A DNA stretch of 47,466 nt from Candidatus Curtissbacteria bacterium (GTDB lineage Bacteria > Patescibacteria > Microgenomatia > Curtissbacterales > GWA2-41-24). The notes under the pieces are model-generated. The model made no database searches. It was not told the origin of the DNA and worked only from the letters and a program-made list of their open reading frames with translations. Location: the NCBI GenBank assembly GCA_030647775.1, contig JAUSJC010000008.1, positions 1-47,466 of the forward strand. Reading direction: 5' to 3'. Both the position numbers and the translations under genes were made by a program. This document shows positions 22,229 through 28,823 of the stretch, piece by piece. How positions within the stretch are numbered: position 1 is the first letter of the stretch; each line of letters starts with the position of its first letter.

Positions 22229-23434
22229 CTAGATTTCAATAAGATCTTTTTGAGTTTTTCCTAAAACTTTTGCTCTGCCGCCTTTGATGACGACGAGATC
22301 TTCGATCCTGACGCCGCCCCAAGGGAAATAAAGGCCGGGTTCGACGGAAAAGACCATGTTTTCCAAAAGGATTTCTTCCGGTGGCTGTTTAATTTTTGAG
22401 GGAAGTAATGGAGCCGGCCTAAGACTTGGTTTTTCGTGGACTTCTAAGCCGATACCGTGACCCAGGCCGTGCAGAAAGTAATCATGCAGATTATTCTGGC
22501 GAAAGAGAGCATTTGCCAATTCGTGGGCGTCATGAGCCTTTAAGCCGTGATTGATTTTGGAAATAGCTTCCTTTTGAGCTTTGAGGACATGGTGAAAAAC
22601 GTTCTTATACTCATCTTTTGCCTTTCCGATAAAAATAGTCCGGGAAAGGTCGGCGCAGTAATTTTGGTATTTGGCGCCGAAATCAAAAAGCAAAACTTCG
22701 CCTGCTTTAATTTTTCTCTTACCGGTGAAGTAATGAGGAAGACCGGAATTTGGGCCGGAGGCAATAATTGATTCAAAGGCCAAACCCTCACCCCCAAGTG
22801 ATTTGATGATTTTGGCAAGATGCTCGGCAATTTCCTCTTCGGTCTGGCCAACTTTTAGAGTCGGGAGGATTTTTTCAAAGGCTTTTTGGGAAATAACTTG
22901 GGCCTTTTCGATCTTGGCAATTTCATCGGCGGTTTTGATGATTCTTTGAGATTCGATAAGATCACGGAAAGGAATCAATTTTATATTGTTCGAGGACGAA
23001 GTCCGAGAACTATTTTTAGTAGACTTCTCACTACCGTTCGAAGAATAAAGTAAGGATTTGATTTGCTTGTGTTCCAGGAAAGTTAAGTTGCCTTCTTCAA
23101 AGCCCACGCGTTTGCGGTTTTTAAGAAGGTCCTCCATGAATTTGAAAATTTCATTGCGTTCGTTGGCGATTTTGATGCCTAAATCTTTGGATTTGAGTTT
23201 ATTCGCCTCGTTTTGATAAAGACGGGCGGTGATTAACGTTGCCCCACTTCGTCCGGCAGAGCCGGACTTCGAGGGGTAAACTTTTGGATTAAAAATGAGG
23301 ATTGACTCACGCTCCGTCGGTGAAAGGCCCTTGAAACCTGTCAGGTAAAAGATGTTTACGGGGTTGGTGACGATAAAGCCGTCAAGATTATTCTGCTTTA
23401 AAATAGCCTGAAATTGCGCCAGCCTGTTTTGCAT
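22229..23434 (-). CDS. pepP: Xaa-Pro aminopeptidase-like M24 metallopeptidase
   Basis: 401 aa. It should remove N-terminal residues before proline. The creatinase-type N-terminal domain (DGFIVTNPVNIFYLTGFKG) is followed by the pita-bread domain with the five metal ligands visible: Asp in LFDFGAKY and in CADLSRTIF, His in HGLGHGIGLEVHE, Glu in FSVEPGLY and in VRIEDLVVI. Two in-frame repeat-derived segments interrupt the N-terminal domain: VYPSKSGSAGRSG (DNA 23241-23280, related to 5927-5957) and a Ser-rich SSNGSEKSTKNSSR segment with a GGAC-GAA-GTCC hairpin near 22987-23010. Its promoter lies over the 3' end of the TrpR-like gene and contains that regulator's probable operator. Confidence 0.93.
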   Translation of the reverse strand: MQNRLAQFQAILKQNNLDGFIVTNPVNIFYLTGFKGLSPTERESILIFNPKVYPSKSGSAGRSGATLITARLYQNEANKLKSKDLGIKIANERNEIFKFMEDLLKNRKRVGFEEGNLTFLEHKQIKSLLYSSNGSEKSTKNSSRTSSSNNIKLIPFRDLIESQRIIKTADEIAKIEKAQVISQKAFEKILPTLKVGQTEEEIAEHLAKIIKSLGGEGLAFESIIASGPNSGLPHYFTGKRKIKAGEVLLFDFGAKYQNYCADLSRTIFIGKAKDEYKNVFHHVLKAQKEAISKINHGLKAHDAHELANALFRQNNLHDYFLHGLGHGIGLEVHEKPSLRPAPLLPSKIKQPPEEILLENMVFSVEPGLYFPWGGVRIEDLVVIKGGRAKVLGKTQKDLIEI

Positions 23435-23479
23435 AATACTGGATTTTAGCAGATTATGAGGGAAAGAGCAGAAACTTAG

Positions 23480-23512
23480 TACTAATATACTAGTATAATA
23501 GTGTTAGGTCCA
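23480..23512 (-). promoter_or_regulatory. pepP promoter with TrpR-type operator, copy 1
   Basis: The 23-bp run 23481-23503 is identical to the site at 23940-23962. Its core is the palindrome ATACTAGTAT with arms (C)ACTA...TAGTG. On the minus strand TGGACC (23512-23507), a 17-bp spacer and TATATT (23489-23484) place the operator across spacer and -10, as expected for a repressor. The -35 lies inside the end of the regulator gene. Confidence 0.7.
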
Positions 23513-23935
23513 ATCGCCGGAATAGAGTTTTGCTCGAGCTTTCATGTCCCGACCGGAGCGCATCGCCAAATCGACAGGGGCTAGAATTTTATCCACTTTT
23601 TTCCAGAATTCTTTTGCCTTTTGTCTCTTAATTAGTCTTTCTATAGTTTTTTTGAATAAACTATTTTTCAGGTTCAGCTGGTTTGTGTAAGTCCTAACTG
23701 TTTCATAGCTGACGTTTAGGGTTGACTGGATTTTTGAAGGAGTGTAGCCTTTCTCGATCATCATTATGACGACAAGGCGTTTGGCAAGCATTGTTTTTTC
23801 TTCTCTAGTTAGAAATTCTTCCAAGAAATTTTCAACCTCCTTGGAATTTTCAAGTTTGGAAATAAGGTAAAGTAGGTGGTCGTTTATTGCTTTTAGTCTT
23901 TTTTGTTGAAGTTTGAAATGTGATACTCGAGTCAT
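23504..23935 (-). CDS. TrpR-superfamily regulator (YerC-like)
   Basis: 143 aa from ATG 23935 (a longer frame reaching 24160 runs through the tRNA-Trp region and is not credible). FLEEFLTREEKTMLAKRLVVIMMIEKGYTPSKIQSTLNVSYETVRTYTNQL is the TrpR/YerC helix-turn-helix core (about 42-92). E. coli TrpR recognises CTAG-containing palindromes; here an ACTAGT-centred 24-bp palindrome overlaps the promoters of this gene and of pepP, so autoregulation plus control of pepP is likely (inference). The predicted start of transcription coincides with the ATG, so the message would be leaderless. Confidence 0.85.
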   Translation of the reverse strand: MTRVSHFKLQQKRLKAINDHLLYLISKLENSKEVENFLEEFLTREEKTMLAKRLVVIMMIEKGYTPSKIQSTLNVSYETVRTYTNQLNLKNSLFKKTIERLIKRQKAKEFWKKVDKILAPVDLAMRSGRDMKARAKLYSGDWT

Positions 23936-23938
23936 AAC

Positions 23939-23971
23939 CACTAATATACTAGTATAATAGTGGTAGGTCAA
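23939..23971 (-). promoter_or_regulatory. Promoter of the TrpR-like gene with operator, copy 2
   Basis: TTGACC (23971-23966), a 17-bp spacer and TATATT (23948-23943). The near-perfect 24-bp palindrome 23939-23962 (arms CACTA/TAGTG, core ATACTAGTAT, one mismatched pair) fills the spacer and covers the -10. The ATG at 23935 is about 8 bases past the -10. Confidence 0.75.
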
Positions 23972-24013
23972 GGACTTGGGAAAGACTGGACTGCTTGATA
24001 TAATTAGCAGAAT

Positions 24014-24084
24014 ACGGGTGTCGTTCAGTGGTAGGACTTCGGTCTCCAAAACCGATAACGAGGGTTCGATTCCTTCCACCCGTG
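24014..24084 (+). tRNA. tRNA-Trp (CCA anticodon)
   Basis: Acceptor ACGGGTG (24014-24020) pairs with CACCCGT (24077-24083). D arm, anticodon arm CGGT-CTCCAAA-ACCG with anticodon CCA, and T arm GGGTTCGATTCC are present. No CCA end is encoded. The last 15 bases plus one more (TTCCTTCCACCCGTGC) are repeated at 24181-24196. Confidence 0.93.
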
Positions 24085-24180
24085 CAGATTTTCTAAATCC
24101 ATTTTGGATTTGGGAAATTTGTGGGGGTGAGTAGAATGGACCGCAGAGCAGGTTCGCCAATTACGAAGTAATTGAGACTC

Positions 24181-24196
24181 TTCCTTCCACCCGTGC
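24181..24196 (+). repeat. Orphan copy of the tRNA-Trp 3' end
   Basis: A 16-bp exact direct repeat of 24070-24085, 111 bp downstream. The interval holds two hairpins: AAATCC-ATTTT-GGATTT (near 24096) and CAATTA-CGAAG-TAATTG immediately before the copy. Same layout as at tRNA-Tyr. This is what an att-site duplication looks like, but there is no integrase. Confidence 0.85.
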
Positions 24197-24203
24197 TAGG
24201 CAT

Positions 24204-24908
24204 ATGAAGTATATATTCTTTGGGAAGGTTCATCCCGAAAGGGCAGCTTTAACGCTTCCCGAGACTAAAGGTGAAGTGGGGCAAAAAGATGGTGATTTTA
24301 AGGGAACTATAAAAGTATTAGTTATTCTTTCTCAGATAACTGTCGAGTTGGATACCACATCAAAATATCACATTATTGATCTTAAAAACTCTGTTGAGAA
24401 CTTTGTTCATGCAATGGTTGATACTTATGGATATTTGAAAGGCTACGCCTATTCTGTAGAGATATTGTCGGTTTTTATTCCTGAAACAGGACATGATGAA
24501 GTTTTTGGGATTGATGTTGTTCAAATTACTGAGGACGAAAAAAATAGACCGTTAAATTATAATGACGCTCTTCAACTTGCTCTTAAAATTCCTGAGCTGT
24601 ATATGGTTTTAAAAGATCTCAGAGACGCAATAAAAAGACCTTACGACACTTTTTTCCACTGTAGACGAGCAACTGAGACTATTGCCAAATATTTCACTGC
24701 TGCCAGAAATGAAGATACAGATTGGTCTATTGCTATAGACAAATTAAAATTGGATGATGAGGAATTAAAATCCATTGGGCGCGCGGGTTCTGGACAGCGT
24801 CATGGTAATTACAAATCTGTGACTGGGTCTGAAAGAGTTGAAATAATGATGAAGACCTGGAGAGTTGTGGACAGTTTTATACGCTATCTTGCTAGCAAAA
24901 ATAATTAG
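24204..24908 (+). CDS. Hypothetical protein, 234 aa
   Basis: The N-terminal half looks like beta strands (YIFFGKVHPERAALTLPE...GTIKVLVILSQITVELDT). The C-terminal half is helical (ALQLALKIPELYMVLKDLRDAIKRPYDTFFHCRRATETIAKYF) and ends near GQRHGNYKSVTGSERVEIMMKTWRVVDSFIRYL. The helical part resembles in outline a HEPN-like or ApeA-like accessory protein, with Arg and His in RHG, but this is weak. No ribosome site is apparent. It lies between the orphan 3' copy of tRNA-Trp and the orphan 3' copy of rpmG, and its stop overlaps the latter, so it may be cargo or an old neighbour. Confidence 0.65.
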   Translation: MKYIFFGKVHPERAALTLPETKGEVGQKDGDFKGTIKVLVILSQITVELDTTSKYHIIDLKNSVENFVHAMVDTYGYLKGYAYSVEILSVFIPETGHDEVFGIDVVQITEDEKNRPLNYNDALQLALKIPELYMVLKDLRDAIKRPYDTFFHCRRATETIAKYFTAARNEDTDWSIAIDKLKLDDEELKSIGRAGSGQRHGNYKSVTGSERVEIMMKTWRVVDSFIRYLASKNN

Positions 24909-24943
24909 ATCTTGAGTTTTTTGTGTTCGGTTACCTTGCGGCA
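24905..24943 (-). pseudogene. Orphan copy of the 3' end of rpmG
   Basis: The minus strand reads CRKVTEHKKLKI then TAA; intact L33 (25119-25310) ends CRKVTEHKELKI. 11 of 12 residues agree, yet about half of the codons differ synonymously. GKFC before it matches KKFC of L33. 175 bp of repeats (CCCGCCTGCAAC...GTTGC-like hairpin and CTTCGACTCCGCTCAGGA) separate the two. The region holds no other gene. Confidence 0.88.
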
Positions 24944-25118
24944 AAATTTGCCCTACACAATTTACCTTTCGCCTTTCCCGCCTGCAACGCTATGCGTAGC
25001 ATTGCGGGCAGGTCACTATTATTTCCTTCGACTCCGCTCAGGATAAACTCCGACGGCTCAAGGGGCATTTTTAGAAGGGCGCGTTATCTGGAGTTGTTAA
25101 GTGTTTTTGAAGATGATT

Positions 25119-25310
25119 TTATATCTTCAACTCTTTATGTTCTGTTACCTTACGACACCACTTGCAGAATTTTTTGAGGAGTAATTTATCTTTGCCCTCG
25201 CCGACCTTGCCTTTGGCTGCGGCGCTGTCCGGGTTTTTCTCTGTCGTGTAATTTCTGGATTTACAGACGGAACAAACCAGGTGCAATAAAATTCTCTTAG
25301 TCTTGGCCAT
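25119..25310 (-). CDS. rpmG: Ribosomal protein L33
   Basis: 63 aa zinc-ribbon form: LHLVCSVCKSRNYTTEKN with the first CxxC, then KLLLKKFCKWCRKVTEHKELKI with the second. It has a slightly long middle loop (PDSAAAKGKVGEGKD). It binds near the E site of 23S rRNA. In many bacteria tRNA-Trp and rpmG lie next to secE-nusG; here tRNA-Trp and rpmG are neighbours but on opposite strands and 10 kb from secE. An orphan copy of its 3' end follows 176 bp downstream. Confidence 0.95.
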   Translation of the reverse strand: MAKTKRILLHLVCSVCKSRNYTTEKNPDSAAAKGKVGEGKDKLLLKKFCKWCRKVTEHKELKI

Positions 25311-25415
25311 ATCAGTTAATTTTCAATTTTAAATTTTTAATCAATTTTTAATTCTTAAATTTTTAATATCAGAAAGGTAGTTTAACTAAGATATAGCACG
25401 TTTGGCAAGCTTCTT

Positions 25416-25530
25416 GTCATCCTGAACCGATTCGGCCTGAGGGCTCACGGCCTCGAAGGCTTGATTCAGGATCTAGATTCCGAAATATACAGTGCCATGC
25501 GACCCAAAGGTCTAGGGTTCGGAATGACGG
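25416..25530. repeat. Composite dispersed palindromic repeat
   Basis: GTCATCCTGAACCGATTCGG, GCCTGAGGGCTCACGGCC, TTGATTCAGGATC and TCCGAAATA...GGAATGACG, the same composite as 10988-11074. It fills most of the space between rpmG and the pilin operon; 25321-25375 is AT-rich with TTTTTAAT runs. Confidence 0.7.
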
Positions 25531-25538
25531 AGGCGCTT

Positions 25539-26756
25539 TTACTTGAAGTGATAAGTACCCTTGCGGATGGCCCAGGAGCCGCCGGGGCCGGAGGAAAAGG
25601 AGGCGGAAGCGAGGCCTTCGTCGTAATTTAGCACTGCTTCGTTTTTAATTTTCAATGTTTTGGCAACGAGGGCAGTTAATTGAGCGGTATTTTGAATAGT
25701 TGCCCCGCCTTCCAGCGCGTAGAAAATGGCATTGACTCCCTCGTTTTTAATATCGATAGCCTCGGAAGCGTTTGTGGATGTGGAAACAGCCATGATATAC
25801 CCTTTAGGGTTTGCGTCCGTGGGCATTATGGAGCCGCCATTTTGGACGGTTATTTTGCCATCTGAAATGATCACTGTTCCATTCGAACCGAAGTTGTTGT
25901 TAAGCTTTAAGACAGCAGAATTTTTAATATCTACGTTACCTGTTACATATATTGGGCCATTCATGGTGGCGTAAACTGTGTTTTGGAGAATTAAATTGCC
26001 CACAAACTTTTTGGGTCCAAGATCTATAAAACCGCTTGTAAAGCTGCAGTCTCCGCCACAATTTGTGGTACCGCCGGCTGTTGCGGCATCTTTCCAGTAT
26101 TGATAATCAATTGTCGGCATAATGGAGGGTGGTTGATTGGGATACTTTGTACCAAGAACGGTTGGGTCGGGAGAGGAGATGGTCTCGACGGCATAGGCAT
26201 CGCCGGTGATCTTAGAGGTTCCCGAACCGGTAATGTTGCCGTTGGAGTAGACATTGCCGTTTATCTGTGATGAGTTTTCCATGTTGACCCCACCCGCGCC
26301 CACCTGAACTGCATAGCGAAAAGAGATTGTTTCCGACGAAATCGAAGTATCGACTTTGATTATTTGTTTTTCTTTGGGGGCGGCGGCATTGGGGACAAAG
26401 CCGGTGGCGGTAATGGTTTTGATGCCGGGGCTTTTGTCGGTAACAGCTACTGTAAATGTGCCAGTTGTGCCAACTGGAGTATTGGTTTCGCCAGTGTATG
26501 TTCCAGCCGTTTGGTTTAACTGCCAGAGGGTTTTATCGATACCGGCTTCGGCCAGATGAACGGCCTGCTCACGCATAATGGAATTTGAACCGAATTTTAA
26601 AAATGCAGTAACGCTGGTGAAAAGCGAAGTGGACAGGATAAGGATCACTGCTAAAAAGATGACAGTGATGACCAGAATTTGGCCGGATTTTAACTTTAAA
26701 CTTGAAACTTGAAATCTTAAACTATCTTGTTTTTTGTTTCTTGTTTCTTGTTTCAT
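25539..26756 (-). CDS. PilX-like type IV pilus assembly/adhesion protein
   Basis: About 405 aa from ATG 26756, one base past the stop of the preceding gene. After a charged head (MKQETRNKKQDSLRFQV, itself encoded by GAAACAA repeats) comes a membrane helix, SGQILVITVIFLAVILILSTSLF, then REQAVHLAEAGIDKTLWQLNQ, a typical PilX N-terminus. The rest is a Ser/Thr/Asn/Gly-rich beta-repeat domain (VQVGAGGVNMENSSQINGNVYSNGNITG and similar) like polymer-forming or cell-surface proteins. With the two prepilins upstream it likely forms minor pilin components of a type IV pilus. Confidence 0.8.
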   Translation of the reverse strand: MKQETRNKKQDSLRFQVSSLKLKSGQILVITVIFLAVILILSTSLFTSVTAFLKFGSNSIMREQAVHLAEAGIDKTLWQLNQTAGTYTGETNTPVGTTGTFTVAVTDKSPGIKTITATGFVPNAAAPKEKQIIKVDTSISSETISFRYAVQVGAGGVNMENSSQINGNVYSNGNITGSGTSKITGDAYAVETISSPDPTVLGTKYPNQPPSIMPTIDYQYWKDAATAGGTTNCGGDCSFTSGFIDLGPKKFVGNLILQNTVYATMNGPIYVTGNVDIKNSAVLKLNNNFGSNGTVIISDGKITVQNGGSIMPTDANPKGYIMAVSTSTNASEAIDIKNEGVNAIFYALEGGATIQNTAQLTALVAKTLKIKNEAVLNYDEGLASASFSSGPGGSWAIRKGTYHFK

Positions 26757-26757
26757 G

Positions 26758-27348
26758 TTATTTGTTACGGAGAATTGCTTTGGCGCTTTGGACAGTCGTT
26801 TGGGTTTTGCCGTTGGCAATTGCCGCTGTGGTGACACCGGTTGTAACTTCCAATGCCAGGGTTGGGTCGGCATTGTCGTAAGAAAACGTTAGATTTGAGA
26901 CATTGGTGGCAACGATCCGAGTGCCGGATTTGCGGGTTGAGGAGGCATAGGGGTAGATTTTCCTGATAAGTTTAGTGGGAACACTGGGATCACGTCTATA
27001 TTCAATATAATCATAGTTGGTACCCATGGGGTCTTGAGGGTCGCCGCCGGTGTCAAGCGGCCAGAGTTGAAGGATCAGAATATTGGTACCGGTTGTATCG
27101 CCGCCGCAGGAGGCACAGGTAGAAACGATTGCCTGGCTTTGGCGAATCTGGTTTGTTATTTCGTCAAGCGCCAGTTTGTTTTGGGTGGCGGCATCAATGG
27201 CCGTGTTTTGGTTTGAGAAAAGGCGAAAGTGGGCAAGATAAATGGAGGCGACAATCACCAGAACAAAACCGCCGATTGCCAGACCGGTGATGAGCTCAAC
27301 AAGAGTAAATCCTGCGGATTTACGGTATATTCTTGCGGGTCCTGTCAC
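26758..27348 (-). CDS. PilW-like prepilin
   Basis: 196 aa from a GTG start with GGGAGGG just upstream. The prepilin peptidase site KSAG/FTLVELITGLAIGGFVLVIVASIYLAHF is complete (Gly, Phe, Glu at +5). The body has the PilW pattern: AIDAATQNKLALDEITNQIRQSQ, a cysteine pair (CASCGG), YDYIEYRR, and a C-terminal VQSAKAILRNK. Minor pilin priming pilus assembly. Followed directly by the PilX-like gene. The spacer before it (27349-27489) contains GATACTTGATACATGATAC tandem repeats. Confidence 0.88.
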   Translation of the reverse strand: MTGPARIYRKSAGFTLVELITGLAIGGFVLVIVASIYLAHFRLFSNQNTAIDAATQNKLALDEITNQIRQSQAIVSTCASCGGDTTGTNILILQLWPLDTGGDPQDPMGTNYDYIEYRRDPSVPTKLIRKIYPYASSTRKSGTRIVATNVSNLTFSYDNADPTLALEVTTGVTTAAIANGKTQTTVQSAKAILRNK

Positions 27349-27489
27349 GACTTTCCCTCCCGCCAGTGCTCGTCCTTTGGATCAGATTGATGTTGTGAAA
27401 TTCGATGTACTGACTGCGCGCTGTCGGGAGCCCTTCCTATCATGCCACCCGCAAGGTCTATGATACTTGATACATGATACTTGATACGT

Positions 27490-27924
27490 TTACTTAAGGC
27501 CATTTCTGTAAATTAAGGTGTCTTCGGACAATGATTTGGTGACACTGTTTTCGACCCAGTTTACCTGGATTGTGACAAGTTTTATGTCAGGGCTAGTTTG
27601 GTAAGATGTGAGGGTTTGGGTGGCCGCGCCTTGAGGAAGTTTGGAAAGGTCGGCATCGGCAAATGAGCCGGTTGGCGGGAGGGAATCAAAATCCATTTTT
27701 CTTAGCGATTCAATTTCGCGGCTTCCAATTTTGGCGGCAATGCTCCGGAGGTTTGAACTGCGGGAAGAGACGAGCGTGCCGGAAGCAGAAAGAAGCATAA
27801 CTATAATGGCCAGAATCAAAAAGAGTGCGAGGACGATTTCGAGTAGCGTAAAACCGCCACGCCCGCCATGCAAGACAAGCTTGCGAGGCGTTGCGGGCAG
27901 GCGACGGGCGGTAAACCTGGGCAT
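27490..27924 (-). CDS. PilV-like prepilin
   Basis: 144 aa from ATG 27924. Prepilin site GGRGG/FTLLEIVLALFLILAIIVMLL, then SREIESLRKMDFDSLPPTGSF and VTIQVNW...LSEDTLIYRNG, typical of the PilV/GspI-type minor pilins. The leader peptide is long (about 24 residues) because a palindromic repeat (about 27858-27905) encodes RLPATPRKLVLHGGRG within it; the peptidase site follows immediately. First gene of a three-gene minor pilin operon read toward lower coordinates. Confidence 0.85.
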   Translation of the reverse strand: MPRFTARRLPATPRKLVLHGGRGGFTLLEIVLALFLILAIIVMLLSASGTLVSSRSSNLRSIAAKIGSREIESLRKMDFDSLPPTGSFADADLSKLPQGAATQTLTSYQTSPDIKLVTIQVNWVENSVTKSLSEDTLIYRNGLK

Positions 27925-27968
27925 TAATTCTATTATATATAAAATTCTGCTAAAATTGACAGGAATTC

Positions 27969-27995
27969 GCCCAGGTGCAGTGGTAGAATAGTGCC
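27969..27995 (+). pseudogene. Possible tRNA-Gly 5' fragment
   Basis: GCCCAGGTGCAGTGGTAGAA then TAGTGCC resembles the acceptor and D arm of a tRNA-Gly, but the rest is missing and the next tRNA starts inside it. The usual bacterial cluster is Thr-Tyr-Gly-Thr, so a decayed tRNA-Gly is expected here. Confidence 0.4.
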
Positions 27996-28172
27996 GGCGT
28001 GGCTCAGTGGTAGAGCGAGTCATTGGCCTGCCCGCCGTACTTGCCCGAATGGCTCAGTGGTAGAGCGAGTACTTGGTAAGTACTAGGCCGAGGGTTCGAT
28101 TCCCTCTTCGGGCTCAAACGGCAAGGCAGGCGGGTAATGACTAGGTCATGGGTTCGATTCCCATCGTCGGCT
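27993..28172 (+). pseudogene. tRNA-Thr (GGT) interrupted in the anticodon loop
   Basis: 5' half 27993-28026 (acceptor GCCGGCG, D arm, anticodon stem AGTCA, TTGG) and 3' half 28135-28172 (TAA, TGACT, T arm ATGGG-TTCGATT-CCCAT, acceptor CGTCGGC). Joined, they fold into a complete tRNA-Thr with loop TTGGTAA. A 108-bp insert (28027-28134) lies between anticodon bases 35 and 36. The insert carries CCCGCC/GGCGGG-type repeat ends and a full tRNA-Thr. Either a broken gene or, less likely, an intron-like arrangement. Confidence 0.85.
28043..28114 (+). tRNA. tRNA-Thr (GGT anticodon), nested in another tRNA-Thr
   Basis: Acceptor GCCCGAA pairs perfectly with TTCGGGC; D arm GCTC/GAGC; anticodon arm AGTAC-TTGGTAA-GTACT; T arm GAGGG-TTCGATT-CCCTC. 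It differs from the outer gene in acceptor, anticodon stem and T stem, so it is a separate homologue rather than a tandem copy. It is flanked by GCCGT and ACGGC. Confidence 0.93.
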
Positions 28173-28180
28173 CAAGGTTT

Positions 28181-28240
28181 GCCGAGATAGCTCAGGCTTG
28201 CCCCGCTAAGCGGGGTGAGGTAGAGCGACTGTTTTGAAAG
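28181..28240 (+). pseudogene. Broken tRNA-Thr-like gene with D-loop insertion
   Basis: GCCGAGATAGCTCAG matches the start of the intact tRNA-Thr (TGT) at 28289. A CCCCGCT-AAG-CGGGG hairpin (about 28197-28222) then interrupts the D loop, followed by GTAGAGCGACTGTTTTGAAA. The anticodon stem cannot pair and the T arm and acceptor 3' strand are missing. The stretch to 28288 holds GCAAAA/TTTTGC and GAAGC hairpins. Confidence 0.65.
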
Positions 28241-28288
28241 AGAGCTTCTTTTGCGTAAGCAAAACTAGCGAAGCGTTATTTTTAATTT

Positions 28289-28361
28289 GCCGACGTAGCT
28301 CAGTGGTTAGAGCACCTGTTTTGTAAACAGGGGGTCGTGAGTTCGACTCTCACCGTCGGCT
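28289..28361 (+). tRNA. tRNA-Thr (TGT anticodon)
   Basis: Acceptor GCCGACG/CGTCGGC, D arm GCTC/GAGC, anticodon arm CCTGT-TTTGTAA-ACAGG, T arm GTGAG-TTCGACT-CTCAC. Intact; no encoded CCA. Confidence 0.95.
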
Positions 28362-28428
28362 CACAGAGCAAATTAAAAAAGAAACAGTAGTGCTAAAATT
28401 TATATCAAAATCCTAAGGATTTTGACGA

Positions 28429-28513
28429 GCTGCGGTGCCAGAGTGGACAATTGGAATGGTCTGTAAAACCATCGCCCGAAAGGGCTACGAAGGTTCGAAT
28501 CCTTCCCGCAGCA
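28429..28513 (+). tRNA. tRNA-Tyr (GTA anticodon)
   Basis: Class II tRNA, 85 nt: acceptor GCTGCGG/CCGCAGC, anticodon arm ATGGT-CTGTAAA-ACCAT, long variable arm GCCC-GAAA-GGGC, T arm GAAGG-TTCGAAT-CCTTC. Intact. Its last 16 bases plus CAT are repeated at 28654-28672. Confidence 0.95.
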
Positions 28514-28653
28514 CATAAATTTTGCTAGTTTTAGCTAGCAGAATTTATGTTTTGTGTAAAGCATCGAACCGCAGGTTCGACATTATGGAACACTATCGAA
28601 ACACCGATTTCGATAGTTAGTGAATAATGTGCGGAATCACGAAGTGATTTGCA

Positions 28654-28672
28654 AATCCTTCCCGCAGCACAT
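28654..28672 (+). repeat. Orphan copy of the tRNA-Tyr 3' end
   Basis: A 19-bp exact direct repeat of 28498-28516. The 137 bp between contain hairpins ATAAATT...AATTTAT, TCGAACC-GCA-GGTTCGA and ACTATCGAAA...TTTCGATAGT, and AATCA-CGAAG-TGATT directly before the copy. The layout parallels tRNA-Trp. No gene is seen in 28514-28823. Confidence 0.87.
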
Positions 28673-28823
28673 CGTCAGATTGGATATAAGCGAAGCTTCT
28701 CTACGAGTAAAAATTAGTTCGGATTGTATTGGGTTGACATGATCTGATACAATTCCCTCAAGTTTAATTCTGCTCCCCAAAAGACAAGATCCCGAAACAA
28801 GTTCGGGATGACACTCAAGAAAA

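Noticed and set aside
23936..24160. N-terminal extension of the TrpR-like protein across the tRNA-Trp gene
   Set aside because: It would be antisense to tRNA-Trp and cross the promoter; the ATG at 23935 gives a normal-length protein.
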